NCBI GenBank assembly: GCA_013365325.1
Contig: JABVXV010000266.1
Coordinates: forward strand, 1-64,000
DNA from: Dipetalonema caudispina
Taxonomy: Eukaryota > Nematoda > Chromadorea > Rhabditida > Onchocercidae
DNA: 64,000 nt
Direction of reading: 5' to 3'
The position numbers and the translations under genes were made by a program. Below are positions 32,755-45,422 of the stretch, piece after piece; position 1 is the first letter of the stretch, and each line of letters opens with the position of its first letter. The notes beneath the pieces were generated by a model. The model saw only the letters and a program-made list of their open reading frames with translations. It was not told the DNA's origin and made no database searches.

Positions 32755-33862
32755 TATTATCTTTTTCATCAAATTTTTTAATTTCAATAGCATTTTCATA
32801 AAGTATACTTCGAGGTACTTGTATTCGTGCTATATTTCGACCATATTCATCTGTTGATTCACAAATTTCCATATTTGATATTATCGTTCTATATGGTTCG
32901 CCTGATGTTGTCTCTAATTCGGCTATTTTGCTACAATAATTTTGCTAATAGCTTTTTAAATATTCATATTAGGTAGGAAAAAAATAATTTAATAAAACCA
33001 AAAAAAAAAAAGTTGGTAAATTAATGAAAGGATTACATATAAAATAATTTGCTATATCAAAACAAAAAAAAAAATATTTTTCAGGTAATTTATGTAAATT
33101 CTTACTTCAATAAATAATCAATAAATATCGTTTATTTCTACATTTCATTTTTAATTATTTCATGAAAATTCATTTACATTAAGAGTTTTTGTCATTTCTA
33201 TCAATTTCAAGTCAAGCAAAGAATGTTATAGTTTTTTTTTGTTGTTGACAAAACAAGGAAATAGAAAATAACAAAATTGCATTATATCACAGAATTTTGT
33301 CATCTTTATTATTTTCATGTTTGCAGAAAAAAAAAAAAAAAAAAAATTCATTTTTCAAATAAATCTGATAGATTACCTTGTTGCTGATCGAGTATTTCCT
33401 GACGTATCTGTATTGATTTGCTGTTTATGTAACTGATAAATCATTTTATGCTTTTCTTTTGTCCTCAGCATTAATTCATCAAATAGTTGAACTTGTTTTT
33501 GTACTCGCATTATTTGACTAAAAAAGAAAAAATTGAAATCAAATAATTGATCCAAATATTAATTTATACATGAAATGATTAAAAAATATATACTTCATTG
33601 TAATCAAATTTTTCATCAAAAATTGCTCAAATTTAATGGTATCAAAATATTGGAAAATATATTGAAATAATTTGAAGAAAAAAATAAAATACTTTTGTCG
33701 TGCATAATAACGTATTAAAACAATGATAATAACAATGGAAAGAATGATGAATGTCACCGTAATTAAAACTATCCCAATAATTTTTAAAACATTTCGTGAT
33801 CTGAAATATTTCTCATTTTTCTGTCTTTTCCAATATATATTCTCATTTTGATCATAGCACAA
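32675..33862 (-). CDS. Unrecognised single-pass membrane protein with Asp-rich tail
   Basis: Three exons in transcript order: 33862-33693, 33517-33377 and 32930-32675, phases 2 and 2, giving 188 residues. The N-terminus is short and basic (WKRQKNEKYFRSRN). It is followed by one hydrophobic span, about residues 28-50 (IIGIVLITVTFIILSIVIII). A polar segment follows that may form a coiled coil (VQKQVQLFDELMLRTKEKHK). The tail carries a run of about ten Asp encoded by a GAT/GAC repeat, then QNDDITIQ at the end. I do not recognise the family. The two joins work in frame and remove AT-rich sequence, which argues for a real gene. The first exon is uncertain: a TTTCAG acceptor at about 33801 could mean that coding begins in an unseen upstream exon. 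The gene is divergent from the phosphatase. Confidence 0.6.
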
Positions 33863-34505
33863 TATTTCCTTGCTTAATTAATGACCAATGATTGTATGTG
33901 AAAAATTTGACAAATATTAGAAGTTAAAAAAATAGATATTTGCTTGAAGTTAATATATTGAAAGGTCAGTGGTCATCGCTGTACAGGTTATTAATCTATT
34001 GATAAATTGCAATGCATGATTTTCTAGCTATTTGATTTGGGTACACAAAGCATAAACTACAACCGTACATGAGCATATATTTATCGTTGAACAAAAATAA
34101 ACAGTTGCCATTAAGCAAAAATAAACAGTTATTTTATAAAGACAATCAAAACTCTTAAATATGTAAATTTTTTGTTAAATATTTTAATAAATTTAAAACT
34201 TAAACGATTAAAAATCATTCATCAATTTTCATGAAAATTTACAATTTAGCATATGCATCTATATTACACTATTATTAAAATGCTAAAAAAAATTTTTGGC
34301 AATAAAAATTTGTTTATTTATTTCATTTTGATAATTTATTAATAAAGATTTTTCTGCATTAATTAACATTTCCATTGCATATATGCAATTTTTTTGATAC
34401 AACTATAAAATGCTTTTAATATGAGAGATTTTTTCATTTTTACAGTATCAATAAGCTAATTCGGTGTGATTTCATACCTGAAAAATTAGCGCCGATTAAT
34501 CAAAA
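33863..34505. promoter_or_regulatory. Shared spacer between divergent genes
   Basis: This 643-bp stretch separates the start codons of the membrane-protein gene (-) and the tyrosine phosphatase gene (+), so it must hold both promoters if the models are right. I see no clear TATA box or conserved element. An acceptor-like ATTAG at 34485-34489 precedes the phosphatase ATG by 16 bases. Confidence 0.4.
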
Positions 34506-37500
34506 ATGAATTACCGGAAAAAGATGATGGAAAAATTCCAAAAAATGGTTTACAATATACTTGAATTTATTAATTGAATTAATAATGTTAATTATTGTAT
34601 TTCGAAAAGATTTTGCAGTATTTATGAAAAAAAAAAAAAAAAAAAAAAACATACACACACACACACACACACACATATAATGTCAAAAAAGATTTCTAAA
34701 ATTTTTATTACAATTACTATTTGTAAATTAAAATTTCAGAGGTTACGCCAGAAAGAGATACGTAATGCAGCAATAAATAGAGAGGAATCTACACGAGATA
34801 GTTTGTTAATTCAATTAACTATAAGAAAAAAAAAAAAACAAAAAATACTTTATAATTTTTAATTCATTGAATTTTATGCCATATGAAATTAAATGTATAA
34901 ATTGTTATTTAGGAATGAAAAAAAAAGATTGTCTTTATTGCAAATATTTCGCTCAATTTTTTTTTTTTTTTAATAAAAAATTAAAAAAAAAAAAAAAAAA
35001 AAAAAGGTTTTTAGAAGGAAAAAGTAAACGAGAAAGACGAAAAGCAAAAGATGGTGATGAGAAGTCAAGTAAACATGAAAAGAGTGATTTTTTTAGTACA
35101 TTTTCCTTAAGAAGTAGACGAGAACGGAAACGGAAAAAAAAAGAAAAATTAAATGAAAGTAAAAGTAAACGAGAGAAAAAGAAAAATACGGAAAAGAAAC
35201 CACTGGTATGTTTTAATTTTTTAAATACTTTAAAATAACTTTTAATTAGCATAAACATACAATTTTTGCTTTTTCGCTTATATTCACATTGATATGAAAT
35301 ATTTCATTTTTCTACATGAAAACAATCTAAATTTATGGCAAAAATAATTTATTGTATGGTTATCATTCTGTTATCATTCAATTCCTATTTTCAAATTTAT
35401 TTTGCTAATTAGAATTACTTAATTTTACAAGAACTATTAATTATTAAATTTGATGTTAAATAACTAAATAAGCTTTTAGCATTTCAGAATTTACCTTCAT
35501 AATGATTAGCTTCTGGATAAGAGTAACTTTCGGATGCTACTATAATTTGTTGTGTTAATCTTGCCTTTAAGCATTTTGAAATTTATAGTTGCAGGAAGAA
35601 AAGTCAACGAGAACGAAGAAGAAGAAAATAAGAGAATTTCCGGTTACCGATGAGCAGAAAGAAAATTATTCAAATTTTTTATTGGTAATAAGTCTCATTC
35701 ATTAATTTTTATTAATAGGCAAATTTTTAGTGAATTTATAACAAGGAGATTTAAATTTTTCACTTTCCAAATTATCAAAATTATAAAAGCTTGACGTAAT
35801 GATACTTTTAAAGAAAATAATTATATAAATTATGCAATTTATAATATCAATCAAGAATAACGAACTGTAAATTTGCAATAATTTATAGCAATAAGTGATA
35901 ATTGAGGATTAGTGTTTAAAAAAAAAAATGCTTTGGGAAAATGGAAATTTTAAATAAATTTGCTTAATAATTGATTTAATTATATTAATTTTATTCAGGA
36001 AATGTTTGGACTTGGTGTAGAAGGAATTGTAAAACAATATCAAACTGATCTAAAAACCTATATCCCACCAAATATATCACATACAGCATTCGATAAAAAT
36101 ATGAAAAAAAATCGTTATAAAGGTTTGTTTTTTTGTCTTTAAATTTTTCAATTTCAAATTTAATCTTAGTCAACCTAAAATGAGTTCTTTTTTTCCTTTG
36201 ATATTTGGCTGATAATTTATGCATAAGTTGAGTAAAAAGATTAGTTAGTACCAAAAGATGAAATAATTGATCAAAAAGATTGGCAATAAACTATTTGATC
36301 AGTCTATAGCACCTTTTTATTACAATTGGAGTAATGAAAAAAATAATTTTTGAAGTTTTCAACCGATTTTGAATCATTGATAAGTCTACTTTCAAAGTTT
36401 CCTGAACAGTTAATCATATCATTGGCGATGATATCATGTCTATATATCCTAACTATAAGTAAAATATGGCTACCGTATATCCTAATAAATACGGTAATAG
36501 GAAAAATACTGTCAAATATTAACAGAGCGAAATGTTGCAGATGTCCTATGCATTGATAAGACACGTGTCGTGTTACAAGATGGAGAATCCGACTATATTC
36601 ACGCAAATCACGTTAAAGGCGATCCATTCCTGAATACATTCATTTGTACTCAGGTTCTTTCGAATGAATTTTTTTGAATGCAACTAATTAATTTTTTAAA
36701 ATTTGTCAACGAATTTTTTTTTTTTTTTTTGTTTGAAAAATTTCTTCATATCTTTTATCACTCATTCCTACCAAAGTGACATACGTTTTTGTAAGTTTTA
36801 AAAAATGCATATTTTAAAAACTTTGCTTTCGAATCTTTCAAAACAAATTTATAATATCAATGAAATTTTTTGCAAATATACTTGTTACTTTATTTTAAAG
36901 CAAATTATTAAAATATATTTATTGTTGGAGAATAAATAAGCAAAAATTGAAATTAATTAATTGCTATAGGGACCAATGCAAATAACAGTAAATGATTTCT
37001 GGATTATGATAATGCAAGAAAAAGTAAGTAATATTATTATGCTATGCAATATTTTTGAAGCAGGCAAAAGTAAATGCTTCCAATATTGGCCACAAGATGT
37101 TGGCTCATCACTTACATTCGGAGGTTAATTTGTTATCCTTTTTTAGGCTATAATTTAACCTTTATTTATCTATAAAATTAATTTAACTAAAAGTGTAACT
37201 TGACATTATATAGTTTAATTAATTTATTTCAAAATATTTTAAATTGATTTATATTTCAACTACAAGGTGATAATGTAAACATTTTAATCTTTTTTTTTTC
37301 TTTATTTTATGCTTTAATAAAGGAATTTTTAGTATTTTCCATTTTGTTATCCATCACTTCGAAAGATTAGAGATTGAAAAAAGTATTTTGAATAAAACAG
37401 AGAAAATTCGTTATTTTGATTATTTTTTTAACTGTTCAATTTTACATGACCACAACATTGATGTAACCTATTAAAGCTAAAAGTTGTCTCTTATTATAAT

Positions 37501-40500
37501 CAGATATAGTAGCTATGATCAGAAACTGTTTCTTATTATGTCCATTATAGCTGGACATTGCAAATAACTTCTGGAGAAATTAAAAAATTAATTAGTTTCA
37601 TTTTGTGAAATCGAACAATACATGTTGGAAATATTACTATATCTATTTCTTTGTTTTTTTTTTCTTTCGGGATTAATTAACTCTTTATTTATAAATTTTG
37701 TGTGAATATTTTCTGAATAATATATATGATAAAAATATAAATGATTAATTTTTGATATATGCTTGATAAGTATGATAAGTATGATTGATTGTGTTACAGT
37801 AGCAATGTAGATAAGTTAAAAAATGTGATTATGATGTATTGTAGAGGTAAAAGTGACATGTACTGAGGTTAATGATAGCAAGGATACAACCTTTGTAATG
37901 TCAGTATTACAAGCTGAGAATAAAGATATCCGATTGACTATCAAACATATACGATGGAAAGAATGGTATTAATTTTTTCTTCTTTTTTTTTTTTAAATTC
38001 AATTTTAAAAAAGAAAGAAAAAAAACATCAAATGACATATTAGCTAATGTTTTTTTTAATGTTTTCCTCATAATTTAAAGTAATGTTTTCTTTTGTTTAA
38101 AAAAAAAAAAATATTAAATATATATTATTTAATGTAATGTTTGTTCCATAATTTGAAGTGAAATTTTTTTAATTTTAAAATTTGTTAAAGGCCTGACAAA
38201 GGTGTACCATCAAGTGTATTGGCTCCATTTCGAATATTGAAAATTGTACGACAATCATTGCATCGTGCTACGGTTGTTCATTGTTCAGCAGGTATCGGTC
38301 GTACTGGTTGCATAGTTGCTATCGAAATGGGCTTACAACAGATTCTATCCGGAAAACCGTTATTTCTTATCGATATGGTTAAAAAATTAAGATGTACAAG
38401 TTTTTTTTTCTCTCTTTTTTTCTATTGAGTTTAAAATTTTATGAAATTATACAGCGAATTTGTCAATAATTTCAGCGATATTTTTGTTAGTGATATAAGT
38501 ATACACTTGACGTACTAATGATACTAATAATCAGTATCAAATTTATAGATGAACAGTATTAATTATCGTTAAATCATATAATTTAACTTCAATGTTATTA
38601 AGTTCGAATTTTGTCATTCTTTGTTGCATCACAATTTAAAATAATAGTGAAAAGTTAATTTTTTAAAAGAGTTTGAAGCATTTAAGAATGAAGTAAATAT
38701 TTAAAAAAGGAGGAAAAATCATATTAAAATAACTAATTTTCTTTTCCTTCCTTAACAAATAAATGAATTGAGAAATAAAATGAATTCATTTCGAATTAGA
38801 TTTGATAAATAATATTAAAGAAAAAAAGAAAAAATAAAGAATTATCTTCGATGATATACATGTAACTCGTAGTAAGCAAGAAATTGTATATAATTCATTT
38901 AATTCATTTCTTTTCTTTTTTTTTTTCAAATGTAATAATTAATTTGAAAATTAATTCATTCTTTTTTTCTTTAAAAAAAAAGAAAAGAATTTATCAAATA
39001 AAATTTTCTCATTCATTTATTAGCAAATTATTGTTAATTTTAAAATTAAAGCAAATTTTTCTTCTACAATTAGCAATGCGTATGAGTGTGATCCAAACTG
39101 ATGAACAACTTGTATATGTGGTACGATGTTTGGTTGCATATGCTGATGCTTGTGGATTATTTAATTCGAAACCTGAATTACAAGAAGTATTACAATTTTT
39201 TTTTTTTTTTTCATTTTAATATTTTACCTAAACCTTAACCATAATAGTTTTTTTTTTTCTACCATATGATATTCTATGTGTATAAATGATTTAAATAAGT
39301 TTGTTTTTAAAAGAATGTAATTGAAAATTAATGTAATAGGAATATGATATTAGAGAGAGATTTGATCGTTGAATAAATTTTGATTCTTTGCTTCTTTTTT
39401 TTTTTTTTTTTTTTGTCTAGAAAGCTAACAAATTCTCCGATGAATATACTGCTATGTTGGCAACGAAAAAAGCTTCAAGGGAACAGCAAGTTGCAGCATC
39501 ACCGGAAGCAGATAAGAATGATAATCAAGCAGCAGCAATAATGAAAGTGGAAGAGAAAAAGGAAGAACCATCACAAAAATCAAAACAGTCAATACAGGAA
39601 GTTTTAGAGCGTGGTACAGTAGTTTTAAGATTGAATCCATTAAAATTAGCAGAGAAGCAACCACAAACGTTACAGACGTCTGGTAACGAGAAACACGAGA
39701 AGCTACTATCACCTTCTGTTGCTCCAATTCAGCAGCTAGACAAACCATTCCAACCAGTACCGGTAGCTTCTGTTGTTCCGCCTCAAGAACCGCAGAAACC
39801 AATTCAACCAGTAGCTTCTATCGTTCCCATTCAACAGCCGCAGAAACCAATTCAACCAGCAACTTCTGTTGTCCCCACTGAACAACCTCAGAAACCAATT
39901 CAACCAGCAGCTTCTATCGTTCCCATTCAACAACCGCAGAAACCAATTCAACCAGCAGCTTCTGTTGTTCCCATTCAAGAACCGCAGAAACCAATTCAAC
40001 CAGCAGCTTCTATCGTTCCCATTCAACAACCGCAGAAACCAATTCAACCAACAACTTCTGCTGTCCCCACTCAACAACCGCAGAAACCAATCCAACCAGC
40101 AACTTCTGCTGTCCCCACTCAACAACCGCAGAAACCAATTCAACCAGCAGCTTCTGTTGTCCCTACCCAACAACCGCAGAAACCAATTCAACCAGCAGCT
40201 TCTGTTGTCCCTACCCAACAACCGCAGAAACCAATTCAACCAACAACTTCTGTTGTCCCTACCCAACAACCGCAGAAACCAATTCAGTTAGTACCGGTAG
40301 CTTCTGTTGTCCCCATTCAAGAAGCGCAAAAACCAATTCAACTAGTACCAGCAGCTTCTGTTCTTCTCACTCAGCAATCCCAGAAACCAACTTCTCCAGT
40401 ACCGGCAGATTCTGTTATTCCCATTCAACAATCGCAAAAGCAAATTCAACTAGTACCAGTAGCTTCTGTTCTGCCGATTCAGCAACTGCAGAAACAAACA

Positions 40501-40539
40501 CTTGTAATCGAGAAGGTGGGTTGGGAATTTCCACGATAG
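34506..40539 (+). CDS. Non-receptor protein tyrosine phosphatase with proline-rich repeat tail
   Basis: Eleven exons: 34506-34547, 34740-34800, 35015-35205, 35595-35684, 35999-36122, 36541-36653, 36970-37123, 37845-37965, 38191-38399, 39074-39186 and 39421-40539, giving 778 residues. Residues 1-128 are extremely basic, with repeated KSKRERRK-like motifs. The classical PTP domain covers about 129-400: KNRYKDV (165-171), the WPD loop WPDKGVP with general acid Asp301, the catalytic loop HCSAGIGRTG with Cys330 and Arg336, and a Q-loop at Gln376 (QTDEQ). All key residues are intact, so an active enzyme is expected. There is no signal peptide or membrane span, so it should be cytosolic or nuclear. 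Residues 407-778 are a Pro/Gln-rich tail built from a 48-bp minisatellite. The three 5' exons are the least certain part. The 3' end may instead splice at 40515 into a further exon. Confidence 0.9.
34627..34674. repeat. Poly-A plus (CA)n microsatellite
   Basis: A run of about 23 A followed by about 11 AC dinucleotides, inside intron 1 of the phosphatase gene. Confidence 0.95.
39737..40500 (+). repeat. Coding 48-bp minisatellite in the phosphatase tail
   Basis: About fifteen head-to-tail units. The core unit is 16 residues, typically QKPIQPAASVVPTQQP. The first unit and the last four are 18-residue variants such as QKPIQLVPVASVVPIQEA. Central units are nearly identical at the DNA level while the edges are diverged, as expected for an array that expands and homogenises from its middle. 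Every unit keeps the reading frame. The antisense and +2 frames are also open here but only as by-products. Confidence 0.96.
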
Positions 40540-40732
40540 CAACCTTTAGTAGTTCATAATTAATAACCATAAATTAAGAAAGGAACCGTTAACAATCAAA
40601 AATTATTTGGCTGACGTAACAACCTGAAATAATTAACAATTTTGGATGCCTTCTATTATTTCAGCAATGAGCAATGAACTTATCATTAAAGTTAACATCG
40701 AAATCACTCTTAGCACAAATCGATAATTGAAG

Positions 40733-40825
40733 CCAATTCAGACGACACAATTGAAGCCAACACAAACACCAGCATTGAAACCGACTCAGATGCCATTATC
40801 ATCACCAACCAGTACAAAGAAGTGA
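40733..40825 (+). other. Possible alternative last exon of the phosphatase
   Basis: The frame from 40733 encodes 30 residues rich in Pro, Gln, Lys and Thr (PIQTTQLKPTQTPALKPTQ...) and then a TGA. The composition matches the repeat tail. It would join in phase 0 to a donor GAGAAG|GTGGGT at 40515/40516. Its acceptor (ATTGAAG) is poor. A better acceptor at 40713 would read a different frame to a stop at 40852-40854. The gene's AATAAA at 40964-40969 lies beyond both. Confidence 0.4.
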
Positions 40826-40963
40826 AAAAAGAAACTACAACGATTGGACAATGAATGATATATCTCAAGAATCATTGCATGAAATGAATTTCAAACAAAA
40901 AAAAAAAAGAAAAATTCCTGCATATTTTATACAATTATTATACAAAAATTAAGGGATTCATCA

Positions 40964-40969
40964 AATAAA
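40964..40969 (+). terminator. Poly-A signal AATAAA of the phosphatase gene
   Basis: First AATAAA in the region beyond the stop at 40539 and beyond the possible alternative exon. Confidence 0.5.
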
Positions 40970-41463
40970 GTTACAATCATTGATAATGTAGAAAGTTCTT
41001 TCGCAATTCCATCGATTACTTTTGAAGCAAAATATGACTAAATCAATTTATGACATCATTCTTCAACGAAAATTCACGCGTTTTTCAACATCGTATCAGT
41101 TGAACTATGCTCTTACAATAACGATTATGTCTTTTTTTTTTTTTTGTTTTTAGTTTGTTAAGAAAGAAAATTTTAGGTCAACTAAATTTGAATGCAATTT
41201 TATTAGTCCAGCTTTTCATGCTTTGAGAATGTAAGAAATAATTGCGCAGCATCAATTGTTTATTGAGCAACAATATCCGCTAATTAGTAATTATCACCCA
41301 ATCAAAAAAAAAAAAAAGAAAATGTCAGTAACAAATCAGTAGATATTATCAGATTCAAACTGATTAACACTGAAATAATCAGAAGATATCAATTGATCGG
41401 CCGATATCATATAATTAGGAGATTTTATCAATCAGTAAACTGTAAATAATTATTGGATAAATG

Positions 41464-41551
41464 GCAAATGTCAATTAATCAAATTGTAAATGTCAACTGA
41501 TCAAATAGCAAATATCAACTGATGGAACAATAAATGTCAATTAAACCAGCA
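41464..41551. repeat. 22-bp tandem repeat, four copies
   Basis: Units of the form GCAAATGTCAATTAATCAAA, each 22 bases, occur four times in a row with a few substitutions, downstream of the phosphatase gene. Confidence 0.75.
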
Positions 41552-42133
41552 ATTGCCAACTAATTAATACAATTAGTTTTTTCTTTTTTTTTTTAGTATT
41601 TATGCCACTGCAAAAATTTTTTCGAAGCATAAAAACTATAAACTTTTGCTCGTAAATTTGCTAACTTATCCAATTTAAGCATAAATTAATGCTAAGTTAT
41701 TATATTATCAGATTAATATCGCTTTCATTCTCATCAAATCTAACAAAATATAGGTAATATTTTTGGAGAAATAATTACTAAACTATTTCACAACCACTTC
41801 GTATCATTTCAATTATTCATTAATTTAATTTCCAATTCTCTTGCTCTAGAGTGGAATGAAATCTGAAAAAAGATCGGTGAGATGAACGATTCTTGAACGG
41901 TGGCATAGCAACAGCTACATTTAACACACATTTCCTACTAATTAATTTTTACCACCTGTCCTCATCTTTCCAGATAGAAGAAATCCTTTTCCAGATTTCT
42001 TTCAAAAATTTTTGCAAAACTAATATTTCATTTTACTTGCCCCTTTTTAAGATTCGGTTTTTCTTCTTTTTATTTATATCACGACAAATGACATATCATT
42101 TCTAGAATTCCAAAAAATTTTCCTGAAATTTCA

Positions 42134-42155
42134 TTTTTTTTTTTGGGGGGGGGGG
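42134..42155. repeat. Poly-T run joined to poly-G run
   Basis: Eleven T immediately followed by eleven G. The G run is striking in such AT-rich DNA. Confidence 0.95.
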
Positions 42156-42863
42156 AAATATCTTTTTATTTCTGAAATTATTTATTTTGCATAGGGATGA
42201 ATACAAAAATTTTTCAATATTTCGTGTTAGATTTTCTTTATTTATTTTCTTTCTTAATCGAATTAAATTTATCGAAAAAAAAACTGTGGGAGGAGTTATT
42301 GAAATTTTTTTAACATCAATTAAGGATTATAGAAAATTAATGTTAAATGAAATTGGAACGAAATTTGTTCATATGATGGTGTATTAACTAATTTCATGCT
42401 AGCTAATTAAATTTCAATTTGTTCAAATAAAATAAGATGGATGCTTAATTTGAAATAAATACATTGAATTTATTTCAGTAAAAATGAAGATTCCAACTAA
42501 TGAAATCATCATAATTATCAATTTTTTTTTTATTTTTTATTTTTTAAGTTAAATTATTGATATTATTCATTTATCATCATTACTACAAGCATATAAATTG
42601 CCTTTTGCACAATTGTTTTTTTCTCCTTTATTTATACAACCTTTCGTTATCATGATAATGATAATAATCAGACAAAAGAGATAATGATAATGATGATGAT
42701 GATAAGAGGAAGAATATTCTGATTTCCTTTTTGATAATTTTAAATAAGGGAAATATAAGGAAAGATCACAATCACATTTATAACTAAAAACTTTTTTCTC
42801 TTTTATTTTTTTTTTTTCTTCTAATACTTCACCAAAAAGAAAATGAAAATTTAAACAATTATT

Positions 42864-42914
42864 TGTCTGTCTGTCCATGTCTGTCTGTGTGTGTGTGTAT
42901 GTGTGTGTGTACAC
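42864..42914. repeat. (TG)n/(TCTG)n microsatellite
   Basis: A TCTG tetranucleotide stretch passes into TG dinucleotides interrupted by one TA. Confidence 0.9.
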
Positions 42915-43233
42915 ATTTGTGGGGCAGATGGTTGCGGATATTTTTTGTAGTTTTGTTCTTTTCATAATTGTTCGGCAAATTTTCACCATCCTATTATTCA
43001 GCAACAGCACAGAAATTGAACTTCTGTGAACCACACTAATATAAAAGTAAAGAAGGATTAATGGCTTATTTTAATATCAGCCTAAAATTTTTAAATTTTC
43101 AATTTAAAACTGAACTTTTTTTAGTTTTATTTCTTATTAATTAAAAAAACGGAAATTGTCTCCACCCTTTATTATCATTCTTTTTCTCTTTTTTCCAAAA
43201 TATTAGGCTGATATTTGAATGAATTAAAACATT

Positions 43234-43269
<36 letters not shown>

Positions 43270-45422
43270 GAATAGAACAGAAAAGAGCGGAACAAACTGA
43301 AATTATTCATATGTTCACTAATTTTAGCATTAAAATAACTTTAAAATTAATATTTCTAACTAGAAATCGAATAGATTTAGTTTATTAATTGAGCTTTGTA
43401 AGAGATAAAATATTGATTATCTAATAAATTATTAATTACCGTTGCGAGAAAAAAAAAATTTTTTTATTTAATGAGAAGAAAGAAATAGGAAAATAATTTT
43501 TTTTTTTTGCGAAAGGTCATTGATTTCTTGTATTAAAATGTTTGTTTGCACTTCAAACAGTTTGTTTCATCCCTTTTTATTCTTCCATTTGAAAATTCTT
43601 CGGTTTGATTTTTTTTTTTTTTTTTTTTTATCAATAAATTCAACTACAAAAATTAGAATCTTTCAAGTTTGTTCCGCTCTTTTCTATTCAATTTTTCGTA
43701 ATTTCTTTTTGATTCCTTTCTTTCTAACTTTGTTATTTATTGTATGCAAAAATGAAAGAAAGTTACATTTATATAAAGAAATATTTCCATTCTTAATTTT
43801 TCATCTTCTTTCCATTCATATTTGTTACAAGTTTTGTTCAATTTTATTAGGGAAAAATTTCTCTTTCTTTTTTTTAATTTCAACTATAAATAGTTACTAA
43901 TGATAAATAATAATAGATAGTTATTCATTTTCGTACATTTATTTATTTTTTGAAAAATTCTGCATTTTTTTATGTAATAAATGTATTTTTTTTTTTTTAT
44001 ATATAATAAAAATGAAAAAAAAATATTAGAAAAAATTGTTTTTTATGAAAATTATTATCAAAATTATATATGAAAAATTTACATTATAATAATCATTGGA
44101 GATTATTACAAAAATTTTTTTTTTTTATCTCATTGTTTAATTTTGGAAAGTAATTTGTGCCGAAGAAAATCATTGATAATACATTAAATTGTTAAATGAT
44201 ATATTATTTGTTGCAATCATTCGTTGTAGGAAGAATTATTGCGCATTTTTTTTTTTTTTTTTTTTTTTTTTTCAGATTGACAATATTGCTGTCATTTGTG
44301 AAATAGATTAAAGTATTAATTTCGTTTAATGTATTAGAATGAATTGTGTTTTTAAATGAATTGATTATATTATTGATGAATTTTTCATGTTGCAATTTTG
44401 TTGATCGAAAAGAAAAATGAATGATACGGTAATGTTTGCTGTTAAGATTACTCAGAGAGAAAGATTAATCTTTTGAATTTTTCTTTTTCCCTTTTATTCT
44501 TTAGACATAGCAAATATTAATTAATTCATTTAATTTGGTAATCATTAGTAATTTCGTTTTTTTTTTGAAGCAGAACATTTATGGTTTGATTATGTTTAAG
44601 TCAAAGCTGTTATCAGTGAAGACATTCATTTCACTCATATTAGTTCGTTGCCATTAAATGGATGGAATGATTGATATGTCTTTTATCAATTATTGATATT
44701 TTTGCAAAGCTTTTTATTCTTTAATTTTAAATTTCTTTTTGCATTTAAAACAAAAAACTGAAGCAATTTTAATACTTTGAATGAAACTTTCGACAAGCCA
44801 ATAAGCTTATATTGATAATAAAAGTGGTAATGTTTGAGATAATAGAACTGATTAGTTTATGATAAAATTAATTACGATATGGATATTAGAAATGATTAGC
44901 TTACAAAAGTATAGATCAAATGGATCAAATAATTCGTCAAATATAATTTGGCAGATAGTTTATAATCTTATAATTAGAATGCTCAACCTAAAGAATTTAA
45001 AAATTTATTTGATAAATTTCATGCATAAATTTCGCAAACAAATCCACCGGAAATCGATAAAGATTAAAACATCATATTTTCTGAAATTTTTTTCCTTTTT
45101 TAATTGAATTTAATAAAAAACATTTATCCGGAAATTTGGCAATTTAATTCTATTTCACTGAAATTTAGCACATTTGGATAACTTCAGATGAAATCGTTTC
45201 ATTTGATCAAATACATCACAAAGGTAGAATGTAATTCAAATATTTTCAAAATTAAACCATCTTCAAAGATGAAAAAAAGAAGCATAATTTGAAATATTAT
45301 GAAAATTTAAAAATAAAACTTTTCCATATTTTAGTTAACGATATAATTTATCTTGGCTAATCTAGCTTATTAATTTCTGCTAAATGTCGAGCAAATTTAA
45401 TTGATAACATTATTCAATTGAA

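Larger units (their letters stand above)
40970..45422. other. Intergenic, AT-rich, simple repeats only
   Basis: About 4.4 kb with no recognisable exon. It contains a 22-bp tandem repeat (41464-41551), adjoining poly-T and poly-G runs (42134-42155), a (TG)n tract (about 42864-42914) and long poly-T runs (43232-43265 and 44246-44272). The open frame 42567-43034 (-) crosses the (TG)n tract and a His/Tyr-rich ATG repeat and is not a credible gene. Frames at 41893-42105, 43520-43900 and 44859-45107 also lack domains. Confidence 0.55.

Noticed and set aside
34867..35258. Single-exon 123-aa plus and 101-aa minus frames
   Set aside because: The plus frame is exon 3 of the phosphatase extended backwards through poly-A/T. 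The minus frame is its shadow.
39736..40291. Open frames antisense (177 aa) and in the +2 frame (140 aa) over the phosphatase tail
   Set aside because: Shadows of the 48-bp in-frame repeat. The sense frame continues the phosphatase exon with correct phase.
42567..43034. 155-aa minus-strand open frame
   Set aside because: It crosses a (TG)n tract and an ATG/His-rich repeat, has no recognisable domain and no supporting splice partners.
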